DNA of 64,000 bases, taken from Mactra quadrangularis (taxonomy: Eukaryota > Mollusca > Bivalvia > Venerida > Mactridae). Below, piece after piece: positions 45,746 through 57,397 of this stretch. Position 1 is the first letter of the stretch; each line of letters starts with the position of its first letter. The translations under genes and the position numbers were made by a program. The notes under the pieces were generated by a model. It did not search any database and was not told the DNA's origin. It was given only the letters and a program-made list of their open reading frames with translations. The stretch covers positions 11,928,560 to 11,992,559 of the forward strand of contig CM046293.1 of assembly GCA_025267735.1 (NCBI GenBank). The letters run 5' to 3'.

Positions 45746-46214
45746 TAACCTATACCTATTGTATTAAATTCTCCCTTACAATTATTCGTACTGTAGACGG
45801 CCATATTTAAGTGCTTACTTATAATTACTATAAGTACAAATTTTCTTTGCAAAAAAACATAAAATTGATTATAAGCCATTTATTCAAGCAGTTAATAACA
45901 AATGTGCTTTTTTGTCTTCAGTCGGCGGTTACAGACGGTGTATCTATTACTATATATCTATAATGGATTAGTTCATAGTTTTGAATCCTGTTATTAGATG
46001 TGCTGTCAACTGTGATATTAATAATTTAAATGCGCATATCATTGCACATTCTTACATGTGATGACATACAATGTACATACAGCGACTTTTCAACTTAAAT
46101 CTCTAAGAAAGGTACTTTCATTTACAAGCTATAACATATCAATAGCGTTGTACAAAAAAATAATAATAACAATAATAAATAAGTTAAAATCCTCTACTAG
46201 AAATATTTACACTT
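45746..46214. other. AT-rich stretch with no recognised feature
   Basis: No repeat copy, inverted repeat or exon supported. Confidence 0.3.
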
Positions 46215-46715
46215 ACATAAAACAAAACAAGTATTAGCATTTCCAAAAATGCTTGAAATCGTCGTTTAGCCGTGTATTCTCCATAGAGAATAAAGATTCA
46301 AGCAATATGCAGATCAAACAGTGCACGCCTTTACAGTAGTTGGCTTTAAATCAGCCCTTCAGAAGCTCGACAAGAGCGCCTCCATCCCCGTCGGATATAA
46401 ATACCAGCAGTGGTAATCTGACGTATTACCACAGAGTCAGGTATTCGTCAGTGCTTTAAACCGTCCCAAGTCTATTTAAAGACTACAGAGCGTTTGATTA
46501 ATTCTACACAATGTAAGGCCAGATAAAAAAAACCATCGAATTACCATGTGCTGTCCAGACATATTCCATCCGCGCACGTACAAAAACATTATTATGGTAG
46601 ACTTCACAATTCACCTGTCCATTTGACATTAAGAAACTATATTTTATTGATAAGCAAACCAGATTATTCGTTTCAAGAACATGTTCTGTCCTACATTTCG
46701 CCAGCTAATCGAACG
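46215..46715 (+). repeat. Dispersed repeat J, longest copy
   Basis: Matches 36358-36640 at both ends (AGTATTAGCATTTCCAAAAA...; CACAATTCACCTGTCCATTT...; CAGATTATTCGTTTCAAGAA) and has about 200 bp more in the middle, including the segment shared with 43630. Confidence 0.65.
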
Positions 46716-46904
46716 TACATATATACTAATAAACTCGCTCGGAAGTAGGGAAAATAGGTTTGCTTTTTTCAACAAAAGCGAGTTATTTTAAATAAATGAA
46801 CATGTTACGAATATGCAAGAATGTTTTTTTGGTTTTATATTGTAACTCCTTGAAACTGATACTCGTTCATATATCGATAATGATATTTTCTTGTATTACA
46901 AACA

Positions 46905-47085
46905 GGTAACCGTATAATACACGCCATGGACGATTCCATACACGCACCCCTTTTTATGCCACTCGATGTCATCTTTTTCGTCACGTGACCTCAAATGCAA
47001 CGTTCTGATTGGCTAAAGACAACCGGTCTCGACACAAAAATGCTCAAATCTTGATAATAGTTCAAATCGTCGGTACAGGACCGAC
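46905..47085 (-). repeat. Dispersed repeat D, copy 3 (reversed)
   Basis: GTCACGTGACCTCAAATGCA, ACACAAAAATGCTCAAATCTTG and the flanking order are the reverse of copies 1 and 2. Confidence 0.6.
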
Positions 47086-47326
47086 GATAATAAAATTTAT
47101 CACACATGATGTCATATAGTGCAACCCGAGGACTAACCAAACTGGCTGAAGTTATTTATGTGTGTTTGTGTATTTTGTGTTTTTACATGTGATTATAAAA
47201 GTTGGTGTCCTGTACAGTATAGCATGATGCTACTGTTAACCGGACTTGTCCTGAACATGGTTACATAACGCCACTGTTAACCAGGCATTTACCCAAGGCA
47301 TTTCTGCAGTTTTTGCGGTCGACGTC

Positions 47327-48055
47327 GGAACCGCCAAATATACACCCGCGAATAAAAAACACCGCCAAATATTGACCCAGCGAATATAAAATACAACATG
47401 TACCGCCAAATATAGACTCTACGAATATAAAACACCGCCAAATATTGACCCAGCGAATATAAAACACCGCCAAATATAGACGCCATGAATATAAAACACC
47501 GCCAAATATAGACTCTACGAATATAAAACACCGCCAAATATTGACCCAGCGAATAAAAAAACCCGCCAAATATTGACCCCGCGAATATATAAAACACCGC
47601 CAAATATAGACGCCACGAATATAAAACACCGCCAAATATAGACTCCACGAATATAAAACACCGCCAAATATAGACTCCACGAATATAAAACACCGCCAAA
47701 TATAGACTCCACGAATATAAAACACCGCCAAATATTGACTCCACGAATATAAATCACCGCCAAATATAGACGCCATGAATATAAAACACCGCCAAATATA
47801 GACTCTACGAATATAAAACACCGCCAAATATTGACCCAGCGAATAAAAAAACCCGCCAAATATTGACCCCGCGAATATATAAAACACCGCCAAATATAGA
47901 CTCCACGAATATAAAACACCGCCAAATATAGACTCCACGAATATAAAACACCCCCAAATATAGACTCCACGAATATAAAACACCGCCAAATATAGACTCC
48001 ACGAATATAAAACACCCCCAAATATAGACTCCACGAATATAAAACATCGACATAT
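47327..48055 (-). repeat. 32-bp minisatellite, about 23 copies
   Basis: Unit AAAACACCGCCAAATATAGA CTCCACGAATAT with variants TTGACCCAGCG and GACGCCATG. Since 32 is not a multiple of three but the unit has no stop in any minus-strand frame, three long overlapping frames appear (up to 272 codons, a 32-residue repeat of the YIRGVYIWRCF type). Such frames are expected from the repeat alone and are not called as genes. Confidence 0.93.
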
Positions 48056-48863
48056 ACTTATCAAAGTAATGCTTCTCATACTTTGATCAAGTCACTTTCC
48101 TTTTTATTTATTATAATGATGCTTAGTAGTAGTACTCATTATTTGCATAAACCGGCCTCTGTCTTATACACAACAATATATAACAATGTACGTCCAATCA
48201 ACTTTTCAAAAACTTTGTTTAGAAAGAAGCACGTCAGACCATTCTATTCGTCTTGGGTTTGATTCCCGGTCGAGACCTTAATACGTTGGTAGAGTTAGCA
48301 TTTAACCTTTGTATTAGGAAGAGCGTTGTCAGTCATGGGCGATGGTATTTGCTTGATATTATGTTAACGATTGTATGATAGTATGTTTGAGATCTAGCAA
48401 TATGATTAAAACCCGATCTTAAATTTTCCGCTCGCATACTCGCTAATTTATCGGTCTACAGGATATGTGTTTACGGAGATTGGAGATCTAGAGTCTAAGA
48501 TTTAGAGATTCATATATACTTATATGGGGACAGTGAACATAACTACTGACTCTTCATCGTAATATGACTGGAAACTCAAAAGGTTGTTGAGAGTTACAAA
48601 CATTATATTGCAAACTTACATTAAGAACGTATTAGATAGTTGTTTAATTTTATGGCGTAATCAGTTTTTAACTGTAAATATTTACACTTATATTTAGGGT
48701 TTCGTAAGTAAACACTACTAAATACTTTACAACAATTAGAAGAGCATATTGATGTAGTATTTAAATCATGGTAAGTAAAAGTAAAACCTGTTTAGTATTG
48801 GGTTGTTTATTGTGAAGAGTAAAGAATTTAAAACAGGTCATAAGATTAACTAGGTCGATTATA
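48056..48863. other. Non-coding stretch in the sulfotransferase intron
   Basis: One B-box-like patch, TCTTGGGTTTGATTCCCGGTC (48252), may be the remnant of a tRNA-derived SINE. Nothing else recognised. Confidence 0.3.
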
Positions 48864-49275
48864 GCTTGTAAACATAGACCTGTGACGTTATATATCTAAA
48901 ATATAGCTTGTAAACCTTAACCTGTGACGTTTATATATCTAAAATATAGCTTGTAAACATTGACCTGTGACGGTTATATATCTAATATATAGCTTGTAAA
49001 CATTGACCTGTGACGGTTATATATCTAAAATATAGCTTGTAAACATTGACCTGTGACGGTTATATATCTAATATATAGCTTGTTATCATTGACCTGTGAC
49101 GGTTATATATCTAAAATATAGCTTGTAAACATTGACCTGTGGCGGTTATATATCTAACATATAGCTTGTAAACATTGACCTATGACAGTTATATATCTTA
49201 AATATAGCTTGTAAACATTGACCTGTGACCGTTATATATCTAAAATATAGCTTGTAAACATTGACCTGTGACGTA
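48864..49275 (+). repeat. 43-bp minisatellite, about 9-10 copies
   Basis: Unit ATAGCTTGTAAACATTGACC TGTGACGGTTATATATCTAAAAT repeated with few differences, the alternation AAAAT/AATAT in the last bases suggesting a two-unit higher-order pattern in the middle of the array. Confidence 0.93.
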
Positions 49276-49499
49276 TTTATTTAACGATTTTGAGTACAAA
49301 TATACAAAAAAGTATTTAAATCTGTGGGTTTAATGTTTGTACCGCTGGTAGATGAATGAAAAAAACAATATTAATATAAGCGGTAAAACACATCACATCA
49401 TTAGATGTTTTAATATAATCTAAATAAATTATCATAATTGTATTTGATAATTGATTATGATAATCACATAAATGTATTAATACGTTTTCAAGCGTAGTT

Positions 49500-49665
49500 A
49501 GGTAGGGACAATGGCTCATTGGTAGGACGCTTGATTAGGGATCGAGATGTCCCCAGTTTGAAACACTTTAGGGGCACTGCTTAATTCAATAAGCAAAAAA
49601 TTACCTACACTTGTTCCACTGCATCCAGGCGTAAATGGGTACTGTGTTGGGTCACATGACATGTC
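49500..49665 (+). mobile_element. tRNA-derived SINE, family C, copy 3
   Basis: CTCATTGGTAGGACGCTTGA and GAGATGTCCCCAGTTTGAAA (decayed boxes), TTTAGGGGCACTGCTTAATT, CAGGCGTAAATGGGTACTGT. Confidence 0.65.
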
Positions 49666-49771
49666 GATATGTCTAAATAGCAAATATGACTATTTATATT
49701 TTAAACAAAATGAACCCCGTTCAGCGCGGAATATCTTTTTACATTCTTGGCAATTGCGATGCCTAGCGTTT

Positions 49772-49965
49772 GTTGCGACGTTTAGCATTATTGTTGCGAC
49801 GTTTAGCATTATTGTTGCGACGTTTAGCGTTAGTGTTGCGACTTTGGCGTTAGTGTTGCGACGTTTAGCGTTAGTGTTGCGACGTTTGGCGTTAGTGTTG
49901 CGACGTTTAGCGTTAGTGTTGCGACGTTTGGCGTTAGTGTTGCGAAGTTTGGCGGAGTTGCTTCG
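49772..49965 (+). repeat. 21-bp minisatellite, about 9 copies
   Basis: GTTGCGACGTTTAGCGTTAGT with alternation TTAGC/TTGGC in the later units. The first units read GCATTATT. A period of 21 keeps frames open on both strands (RNTNAK or LALVLRR repeats); not called as coding. Confidence 0.93.
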
Positions 49966-50159
49966 TTTAGCAGCGCCACTAAGTATTCCCAAGAGAATGT
50001 TAAATAAATTTTGACGGTTACATGATGACCTATCATATACCTAAGCTCTATTATCTAATCACAGAAATGGAAACTCTGAGTCAACGGTTAATGTGTAACA
50101 AGTAATCTCTCCATATAGGTCAGACTGACTCGGTACTATTTGGTTCCAAACAGTGGTTA

Positions 50160-51195
50160 TAATCACAAGCAAATTTAAATATAAATTGCAATGGTCAACA
50201 TATTGAAGCCAAAGAATCCGTCAAATATCTTGGTGCTACTCTTGATCAGAATCTCTACCAAAAAGTTTCTCACAACATCTCTCATTCAGTGTTATTTTGA
50301 TTATGGTACTGCAGTATGGTATAATTGTTTGTCTCAGGAACTTAAGAATAAGTTACAGGTCACTCAGAGCAAAATTATAAAATTCTTGTTAGGTCTGGAT
50401 GCAAGGACTCACATTGACCAGAATCATTTTGTTATAATCAACATGTAACCTATTTCAATCAAAGTATTGAAATACAAAAAGACTTTCGTGTACATTGAAA
50501 CCTAACGAATTCATACTAATGATTACTCCTTACACATAAGATTCAAGTACGAACCTAACAGGGCAAAACTGCGGGCGAAGTGTTTATTCTATCCTGCATA
50601 ACTGGCAAATACTACTGCTTGGTAAGTGTATTACCGAGATTTGACTCCGCCCATTCACACACTTATCAGTAAAAATAAAATACCTGTCACTGACGCTGAA
50701 ACAATGCGTCAGTTGATTGACGGAACTACTTTTATCGCCTAGAAATAAACTTCGTAGTAAATTAGAAACACATGTATCATTGCGCAGGTTAAATAGGTCT
50801 GGCATTTCAATCGTCGATAGTTTTCGACTTATGGTATAACTTAAGCCTTTCGGCGGGAAATCGCCGAAAGTCTAAAATGATGGATCAAATAATTTTAGGT
50901 CATGTATTTAATTAAGATTCAAAATGGGATAGCACCATGTTATCTCAAAGAGCATTTCCTTCGTACTAGTTCTATTCACAGCTATTCCACAAGTCAAAGA
51001 GTTGTTTTTTGTGATCGGTTAGGATTTACGTTCTCAGAAACAGACAGGTTTAGCCTACCTAAGGTCAAAGGTTCTGGCAGAGTCTCTTGCTTTTAATGGG
51101 TGTTTTCTGTGGAATGAAATGCCAAGACAAGCTAGGAATTTTCCCAATTTTAAAGCCCTCGTCAAAGCCCATCTTTTATCAGAGAACTGAGATGA
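50160..51195 (+). pseudogene. LINE ORF2 C-terminal remnant
   Basis: Pieces in order in shifting frames: GQHIEAKESVKYLGATLDQN (post-RT motif, about 50183-50250), LIQCYFDYGTAVWYNCLSQE with LKNKLQVTQSKIIKFLLGLD (50282-50430), then, after about 400 bp with no match, YLIKIQNGIAPCYLKEHF (50902-50960) and NGCFLWNEMPRQARNFPNFK ALVKAHLL (51090-51185). These are the standard tail segments of a reverse-transcriptase polyprotein. Dead copy with deletions and an insertion at about 50560-50840. Confidence 0.85.
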
Positions 51196-51676
51196 CTAAT
51201 GTATATATGTATCAAGCTCTTAATTCTCTATCTAATTATTATTATTATTATTTTGATATTTGTCTTTTTTGTGTACCTACCGTGATAATATCATATTTAT
51301 CTGTGATATATATATAATGTTATATTCATGCTGGTGAATTCTGGTGTATTCATCAATTTAATTGATAATAGGGACCACAATGGAAATAAGGATTAAATTC
51401 CGTTTTATGTACCATCCATTTATTCCAATGTATTCGACATGGTCTTTATTAATTCAGTGAAGTGCTTATATTTCTGTCTTAAAATTTGCCTATCAGCAAT
51501 AAATACCTGTTTGAACTATTCTCATTTTACTGTACATGCAATTTTACAGGCTGTATAATTATATATTTTGTAATATTTTATTTATAAATCTTTATTTATC
51601 TTTATATTTTACCACCATTTTTCTCACTGTACATGTACCATGCCAATGTCATGAAATATGAATATAATATAATTAT
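51196..51676. other. AT-rich stretch after the LINE remnant
   Basis: TATTATTATTATTTTGATAT and TA-rich runs, perhaps the LINE 3' end. No gene recognised. Confidence 0.3.
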
Positions 51677-52195
51677 ATATAGTGCGTACCAATTGACCCC
51701 GACCTGACCTTTTTGCAAGAATATTCATTACATTGAATACGGATGTCGTATTAATGCTCGATAACAATTGGATTATATCGTCAAGGCTTGAATGTAATTA
51801 TAGCACAGGGATTAATTTTAAAGTACTTTTAAAGCGTACAATGAGGGTCTATTACACATAGGCCGGACCAGATGATTATACAATGAGGCTAGCTACCAAT
51901 TCAAAGGTTGTGGGTTTTAGCCCCACAACCGCCATTCCCCCATCCATTTTATTATTAATTGTAATCAAAAAGGTAAGAATACGAGTTCCCGTTTGAATGC
52001 ATTTAAATCGTGAGTTGTTATACATGCGGGCTGTGTATACTATATACATGTCTTATTTTATCTTAAATACGTAACGAGCCGAAGTATAGAGTAGGCGTGG
52101 TATTGATTTTCGTCGGGTATATGTAGATGATAATTAGATGCAAATGTGAAAGGTAGGGTCGGGGTCAATTTGTACACACTATACCTGAACATAAA
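51677..52195. mobile_element. TIR element I, short copy (about 510 bp)
   Basis: Terminal inverted repeats of about 35 bp: TATAGTGCGTACCAATTGAC CCCGACCTGACCTTT on the left against the complement of AAAGGTAGGGTCGGGGTCAA TTTGTACACACTATA on the right. The interior includes a tRNA-like CTAGCTACCAATTC...GGTTGTGGGTTTTAGCCCC. No coding capacity. Confidence 0.8.
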
Positions 52196-52654
52196 TATGT
52201 CATTGAAACTGGTGAATGTAGCGTGATACGTAATCGTATTGCAACTAAAGTGTCTTATGTCGTACAGTATTGCATCCTGGCGAGAGATACGCAGTCCTAC
52301 TGTCTAAGGTACCGTCACTAAGGTTGAGATCTCACGCAATCAAAGTACATTTGTACGGAAACGTATCAAGGCCTCCATTTATCTAAAAGTTTCATGTCAT
52401 ATCGACTTGGTTTTTTTCGATTTGACCAAAAACATCCGTAAATACATAATACGTAGAAGTATTTAATTATTGCGACTAGATTTTTGTTGAAGACACAAAA
52501 CAACAAGCATTTTTGAGATAAAGTTGCAATGCCTGTAAACTTCTCATAAGGAAATTTTATTGAGATGCGCAAAAACATCTTATCATTGCGAATTAAAATT
52601 AATCGACTTAGCGCAAAACATCTCATTAACTGTAAGCCCTGATAATTACTTACA

Positions 52655-52885
52655 TTTGTTTAGTGCGTGAAGTTTAACCCCAATCTGACCTTTTACATTT
52701 GCATCTAATAGTTATCTACAATATCCCGACGAAAATCATTACCACGCATATTCTACACTTCGGCACGTATTTAAAAAAATAACGTATTTTTTTTTCAAAA
52801 TTAACAATCGCTTTACATCATATAATCCTCTCGGCCACTGTGTAATACCCACTTATTGTACGCTCTAAGTGTTACGAGTATTCTA
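52655..52885 (-). mobile_element. TIR element I, second copy, left fragment
   Basis: TTTAGTGCGTGAAGTTTAAC CCCAATCTGACCTTT is a diverged terminal repeat. The following 200 bp (CGACGAAAATCATTACCACG; CTTATTGTACGCTCTAAG) match the reverse complement of 51820-52160. The match breaks off at about 52885 and resumes at about 57235. Confidence 0.75.
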
Positions 52886-53422
52886 TCCGACTTAGACAAC
52901 GGGTTTGAAATTATAAGTTTATAATGTCCATTTTCATTTATTTTGTCACGTGGTTATACTACTGCCATCTTAAAACCACATAAAACTCAGAATAATATAG
53001 TTGGCCTTCAACTTAAACAAACGATATTAAATTTTGTGTCGTGAATTTCGTGCGAAAGCTAATTAAAACTCATAAACACAATTATAAAAGATTCAAATTA
53101 ACAATCACTTTTGATAAATAATCACAGATGTGATTCGTCATAGGAGTAATTCTTTATCACAGAACTAAATACTGTTTGGGCTAACCAGGAGCGCTATTAA
53201 GCTGTAAGTACATGTTATTTCATCACTTTTAAACATTGTTATAACTAGTAAACGTATGAACATTCAATTTAGACCATATTTCTCATAAAAAATAAAGTAA
53301 GATAAAAAGTACAAAAAGAAAATAATAGAAAAAAAAGAAAATAGAACGGTCAAGATTTAAAAAGCATATAAGAGAAATAAAGTCAGAAGAAGAAAAAAAA
53401 TCACCCAGTTATTTTCACTCCA
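52886..53422. other. Non-coding, purine-rich segment at 53290-53400
   Basis: Part of the 4.35 kb that separates the two fragments of element I. A-rich with AAGAAAATAG-like runs; no gene. Confidence 0.35.
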
Positions 53423-53795
53423 TCATTTGGAGCTACTGAATAACTGGAAAAGTATCCCCTTAAAAGATTGGGTCTCTGAGCCGACTCTTATAAATGATAC
53501 CGCAAAGTGGGTCTCAGTCAACGAGGCTGTAAGATTATTCCAAGTTGGTACACATCTAGGGAAGAAGCGGTTGCGGTAAGAGTCTATCCGACAAAAGAAG
53601 GGTACACGTAGATAACATGTATTATGATGTCTTGGCATCGGTTTGGATTCTTGTAGATAGATGGTGTGGTCAATGTCAACTTGATGATGTATAATCTTGA
53701 AAAATATGATGAGCTGAGATTTCTGTCTACGTGATTCAAGAGATTCCCATTTCTTACTATTTGTTTAAAAACTACATTTGTCGATTTGGCATAAA
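53423..53795 (-). pseudogene. LINE ORF2 C-terminal tail
   Basis: Minus-strand frame WESLESRRQKSQLIIFFKII, then PRHHNTCYLRVPFFCRIDSY RNRFFPRCVPTWNNL, ending SFKGILFQLF. The R.DSY...FFPR.V..WN.L signature is the usual end of a non-LTR reverse-transcriptase polyprotein. 5'-truncated copy; different from the LINE at 50160. Confidence 0.85.
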
Positions 53796-54706
53796 GGGAG
53801 GCAACACTGACAAATACTAAGATCCTATTAAACTCCCTTGTTGGTGTAAATCGTATTAGATAATATTAACTATACGCCCCGGGGGCATGTTTATGATTTT
53901 AAACACAGGGTATAGAAATATACAAAATATAACGCGTGACTGTACAAATTTTGTTTTTGATTAATTTGATAAGTCTTCATTATATTTTTGTAATAAGATT
54001 TAAATATCTAGTTAAATAATAAACAAAGAATCTGCAACCTTACGTAAGACAGAATTAGAGACCAATTGAATTTAATTGACATAATAAACTGCTTACTTTG
54101 ACAACTCATTCGTTAGTATTTAACTTGTGATAGAAAACATCACAGTTTTAATGTGTATGTCGTTATTATGACTTAAATGTCATACATATAGCCAAGCGTT
54201 TGCCTTCTTTAAGCGAAGCATTTGACTGGCTCTGGTCGTTCCTAAACACCATGTCATTCCTTTTTCATTGAAGATGGAAATAATGCTTGGTTACCAGAGC
54301 TGTTAATGTTTTGCTAGGAGGTGGCTTACGCTGTTGATTTTGGTGTTTGTCTCCGAATGGAGACGAACCGATCTGCATGAGTCGTGCATGTGGTCGCACG
54401 ATCATGGCGCTTTATTTCCTGTCTCATTTATTTCCCCTCAAAATGTTTAAAGTAAGAAGGTATACTAAATTTATTTAACTATCAGTTAGATCCTATTGTA
54501 ATTTAATTGACTGAAGTAACTAATTTGTTACAAAATTTCTTTAATTTTTTATTGTAAGGCCTTTAATATATTCAGTTTTTTTTCCAAAATTATTGCTTAT
54601 TCTACATTCGAGTTCCTTACCACAAATGCCTTACTAAATTTTTAAAATCATATCACGAGGGGTTAATAGATAGGAAATGGTGCCAATGCAGTTTCACATT
54701 TATATA
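53796..54706. other. Non-coding stretch, no feature recognised
   Basis: AT-rich; a small palindrome AGTCGTGCATGTGGTCGCACGATC at 54380. No exon supported. Confidence 0.3.
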
Positions 54707-56156
54707 ATACGAGGGTTGATCCAGAAGTAATGAGACAACGTCTATAACTTTCAAAGTTCGTGTAATAAAGTTATAAAATTATAACTATGCGTCACAATTT
54801 TTAATTATCTATTAACTCACCAAATATTATACTGTTTCTTCTATTATTGAAAACAATATACAGCTTTATATTGGTCATGGTTCGGTATATCGCCGCACGC
54901 CATCATAGCGTCATTTCTCAATTATCACTACGGTCTCTTTCAGTAACAGTTTTTATCAAATAGTATGCCAAAACGAATGAAACACATACGACGTGACGTC
55001 AAAAGTTTATATTGTTGACGGTTAAAATTTGATTGACATCGGTGCAAACGTTTGCGTTCCACACTATATAAACTTAACCTACGGAAGAAGAAAATATGAC
55101 AAAATCAGACAAAATGGCGCAACCCACAGTTATTCAATATTTTACAAAATAGGCGAAACGCCAAAAAAAAAACTGTTGAAATGTTGAATCTAACATCGGT
55201 GAAAATGCCTGTAAGCAGGGTACTTGTCAACCGTCGGTTTAGGAGGTTTGAAGATGGTGAGAAAGATCTAGATGATAAAAATAAACCAGAAAGAATGTCA
55301 GAGAGTAGACAAATTTGTAATGTAAAGCGCGCATCCGACGTCATTAACGATAATAGACTGATGACTATTTGCGAATTAGCAGACGAACTAGAAAAGAAAA
55401 CACAGTCTATTCAGTTGAAAATTCATCCTCAACTATGCCGATAAAGGTCTAGGTATCTAAACAGTTGGTATGCACATGGTCATTGTGTTTCTGATATGCA
55501 AGGTGTCCTACTCTCCCGTGCAGTACCAAAAGGTTATGCAGTAAATTTCAAGTTCTGATTCAATTCAAGAATTCAAATTTATAGTTTAGAATGAATAACA
55601 TAATGTAAGCCAACATGATTCTTTAATTAGAAAACGAATTTCGTAGATTGAATTTCACAAGTACGTCCGCCATATTGGATTTTATTAGCGCTAGCATAAG
55701 TTCTAAATCAAAGCAGGTGCCCGCTTCCTTGTTTTCGAAACATTTACGGCAGCAATTTTGTCTCTCAATTTGACTGTGTACGAAGAACTTGTGCATTTAT
55801 TATGTCATCACTAGACTCAGACTGGTTCAATGATATGCTCAGCCAGTTCATACATATATTTGAACCGTGTATCCCAGCCAATACAACTCCTTTGAGAAAG
55901 AGTGATGCTATGTAAATAAAGGCTATTAAACTTTATTAAGACGTCGTTGACGTCAAATATCTGGCCTGCGGCGGGATACGTTACCCTACATAGATCAGGA
56001 AAGTATAGCTCGAGATTTAGAATACGCATATGCATGATTTTTCACACCCGTATAGAAAACTACTTTTTACACAACTGTTGTAATTTTCAAGTTTATTCCA
56101 CGATCGGTTTGGGATTTATGGCGTTTGTCTCATTACTTCTGGATCACCCCTCGTAT
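54707..56156 (+). mobile_element. Decayed mariner-type DNA transposon
   Basis: Terminal inverted repeats of about 31 bp, ATACGAGGGTTGATCCAGAA GTAATGAGACAA on the left and its complement ending CCCCTCGTAT on the right, with TA at both outer ends. The plus-strand frame at 55181-55444 keeps the DNA-binding part of a mariner transposase: FEDGEKDLDDKNKPERMSES followed by DVINDNRLMTICELADELEK, the usual (R)LT..E.A.EL helix. The catalytic half is full of stops. Length (1.45 kb) is close to an intact mariner. Inactive. Confidence 0.85.
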
Positions 56157-57234
56157 ATCACATAATCTGCAAAATTACGTAGTTATACGTTACGCAAATT
56201 TCAAATCAGTACGGTACCTGTACAAAATAACATTACGTGTTAGTGTTAACGTTAAAATGAACCAATCCAGTCCATTTCATCAATTTTCAAAACATGGCAC
56301 ATGAGTCCACACTATTGTGGTACAGTGACAAGGTATTAATTCTTGTGAGGACTTTTAATCATTCAGTACGTGTGCCAATGAAACATTGTGTTACATAAAA
56401 CTGGTCGTTCCATCATGTGGGAACAAGTGGACCTTTGAATCAAACCCTACCTATATTTGTGCACCTGCTTCAAAACCATCAAGACCAATTTCGTGAACAT
56501 AAATGGTAGAAAAATCTCAATTACATAGTAAAATACATAATGTTATACAAACATTTGTGCATGATGACGCCTTAACAACATTCGTTTTGTTACAAGTATG
56601 AACTATCCAAAAAACAATTGATCGAAAGTTTTCTGTCTTAATTATAGTTTCTTGCTTTTCTTTAAATAAACATAACATATTGTATTAACTTGTTCGGGTG
56701 AACTCAATAAATCATTCGTTTTAAACAGTTTTTAGACTAAGCAAATAATGCGCTTTATTGTCTCCCAGTAATAACTAATAAGGACAGTTAATTTCTCAAG
56801 ACTTTGGTTGGCTTTCAAATCAATATAGATAAGCTTATTGAAACATTTCACCTTGAAAATCTACATGTATATACTCAGCAGTTGATTGTATATTAAACTG
56901 AAAATTGGGCGGTTTTAGACTTTTTACAATGGGCTGTACTATTCCATGACTTATGCTGGTCGACAAATGAGATCATGAATAAAAACTTTCTAATTTTCAT
57001 TGCCGCTTTTATACAAACTATACCATTGCATTTTGTTCTTAGTGTGCACAAAACTTGAAAAGTCTGGATCCACCCCATACTTTCACGCACTGTTTTCTCG
57101 AGTTTTAAGCACGGAGAAAACGGTCTGATAATATCAAACACTTACCCGTGTGATATGAGATTTACCAAACATTTTGTAAGCAATTTGATTGGCTGAGAGA
57201 GGGGCACCGATGTCTAATTAAAGTTTGATATATT
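56157..57234. other. Non-coding stretch, no feature recognised
   Basis: Remainder of the DNA between the two fragments of element I. No exon or repeat copy recognised. Confidence 0.3.
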
Positions 57235-57385
57235 TTTTAAAAAATCCCTGTGTAATAATTACATTCGAGCTTTGACGATATACTCCGATCAGTATCGATC
57301 ATTAATACTACATTCGTATTCTATGCAATTAATATTCTTGCATAAAGGTCAGATCGGGGTCAAACTTTACGCTAAATATTATAGT
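57235..57385 (-). mobile_element. TIR element I, second copy, right fragment
   Basis: CTTTGACGATATACTCCGAT through CATAAAGGTCAGATCGGGGTC matches the reverse complement of 51690-51805, completing the copy begun at 52655. Confidence 0.75.
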
Positions 57386-57397
57386 TATTATAGTTAG

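Noticed and set aside
47261..48079. 272-codon frame of YIRGVYIWRCF repeats
   Set aside because: Explained by the 32-bp minisatellite, open in all three frames on one strand.
49661..50014. 117-codon frame with LALVLRR repeats and antisense RNTNAK repeats
   Set aside because: 21-bp minisatellite; both strands open.
50584..50805. 73-codon minus-strand frame inside the LINE remnant
   Set aside because: It falls in the segment that interrupts the LINE; some resemblance to reverse-transcriptase tail peptides is possible but too weak to call.
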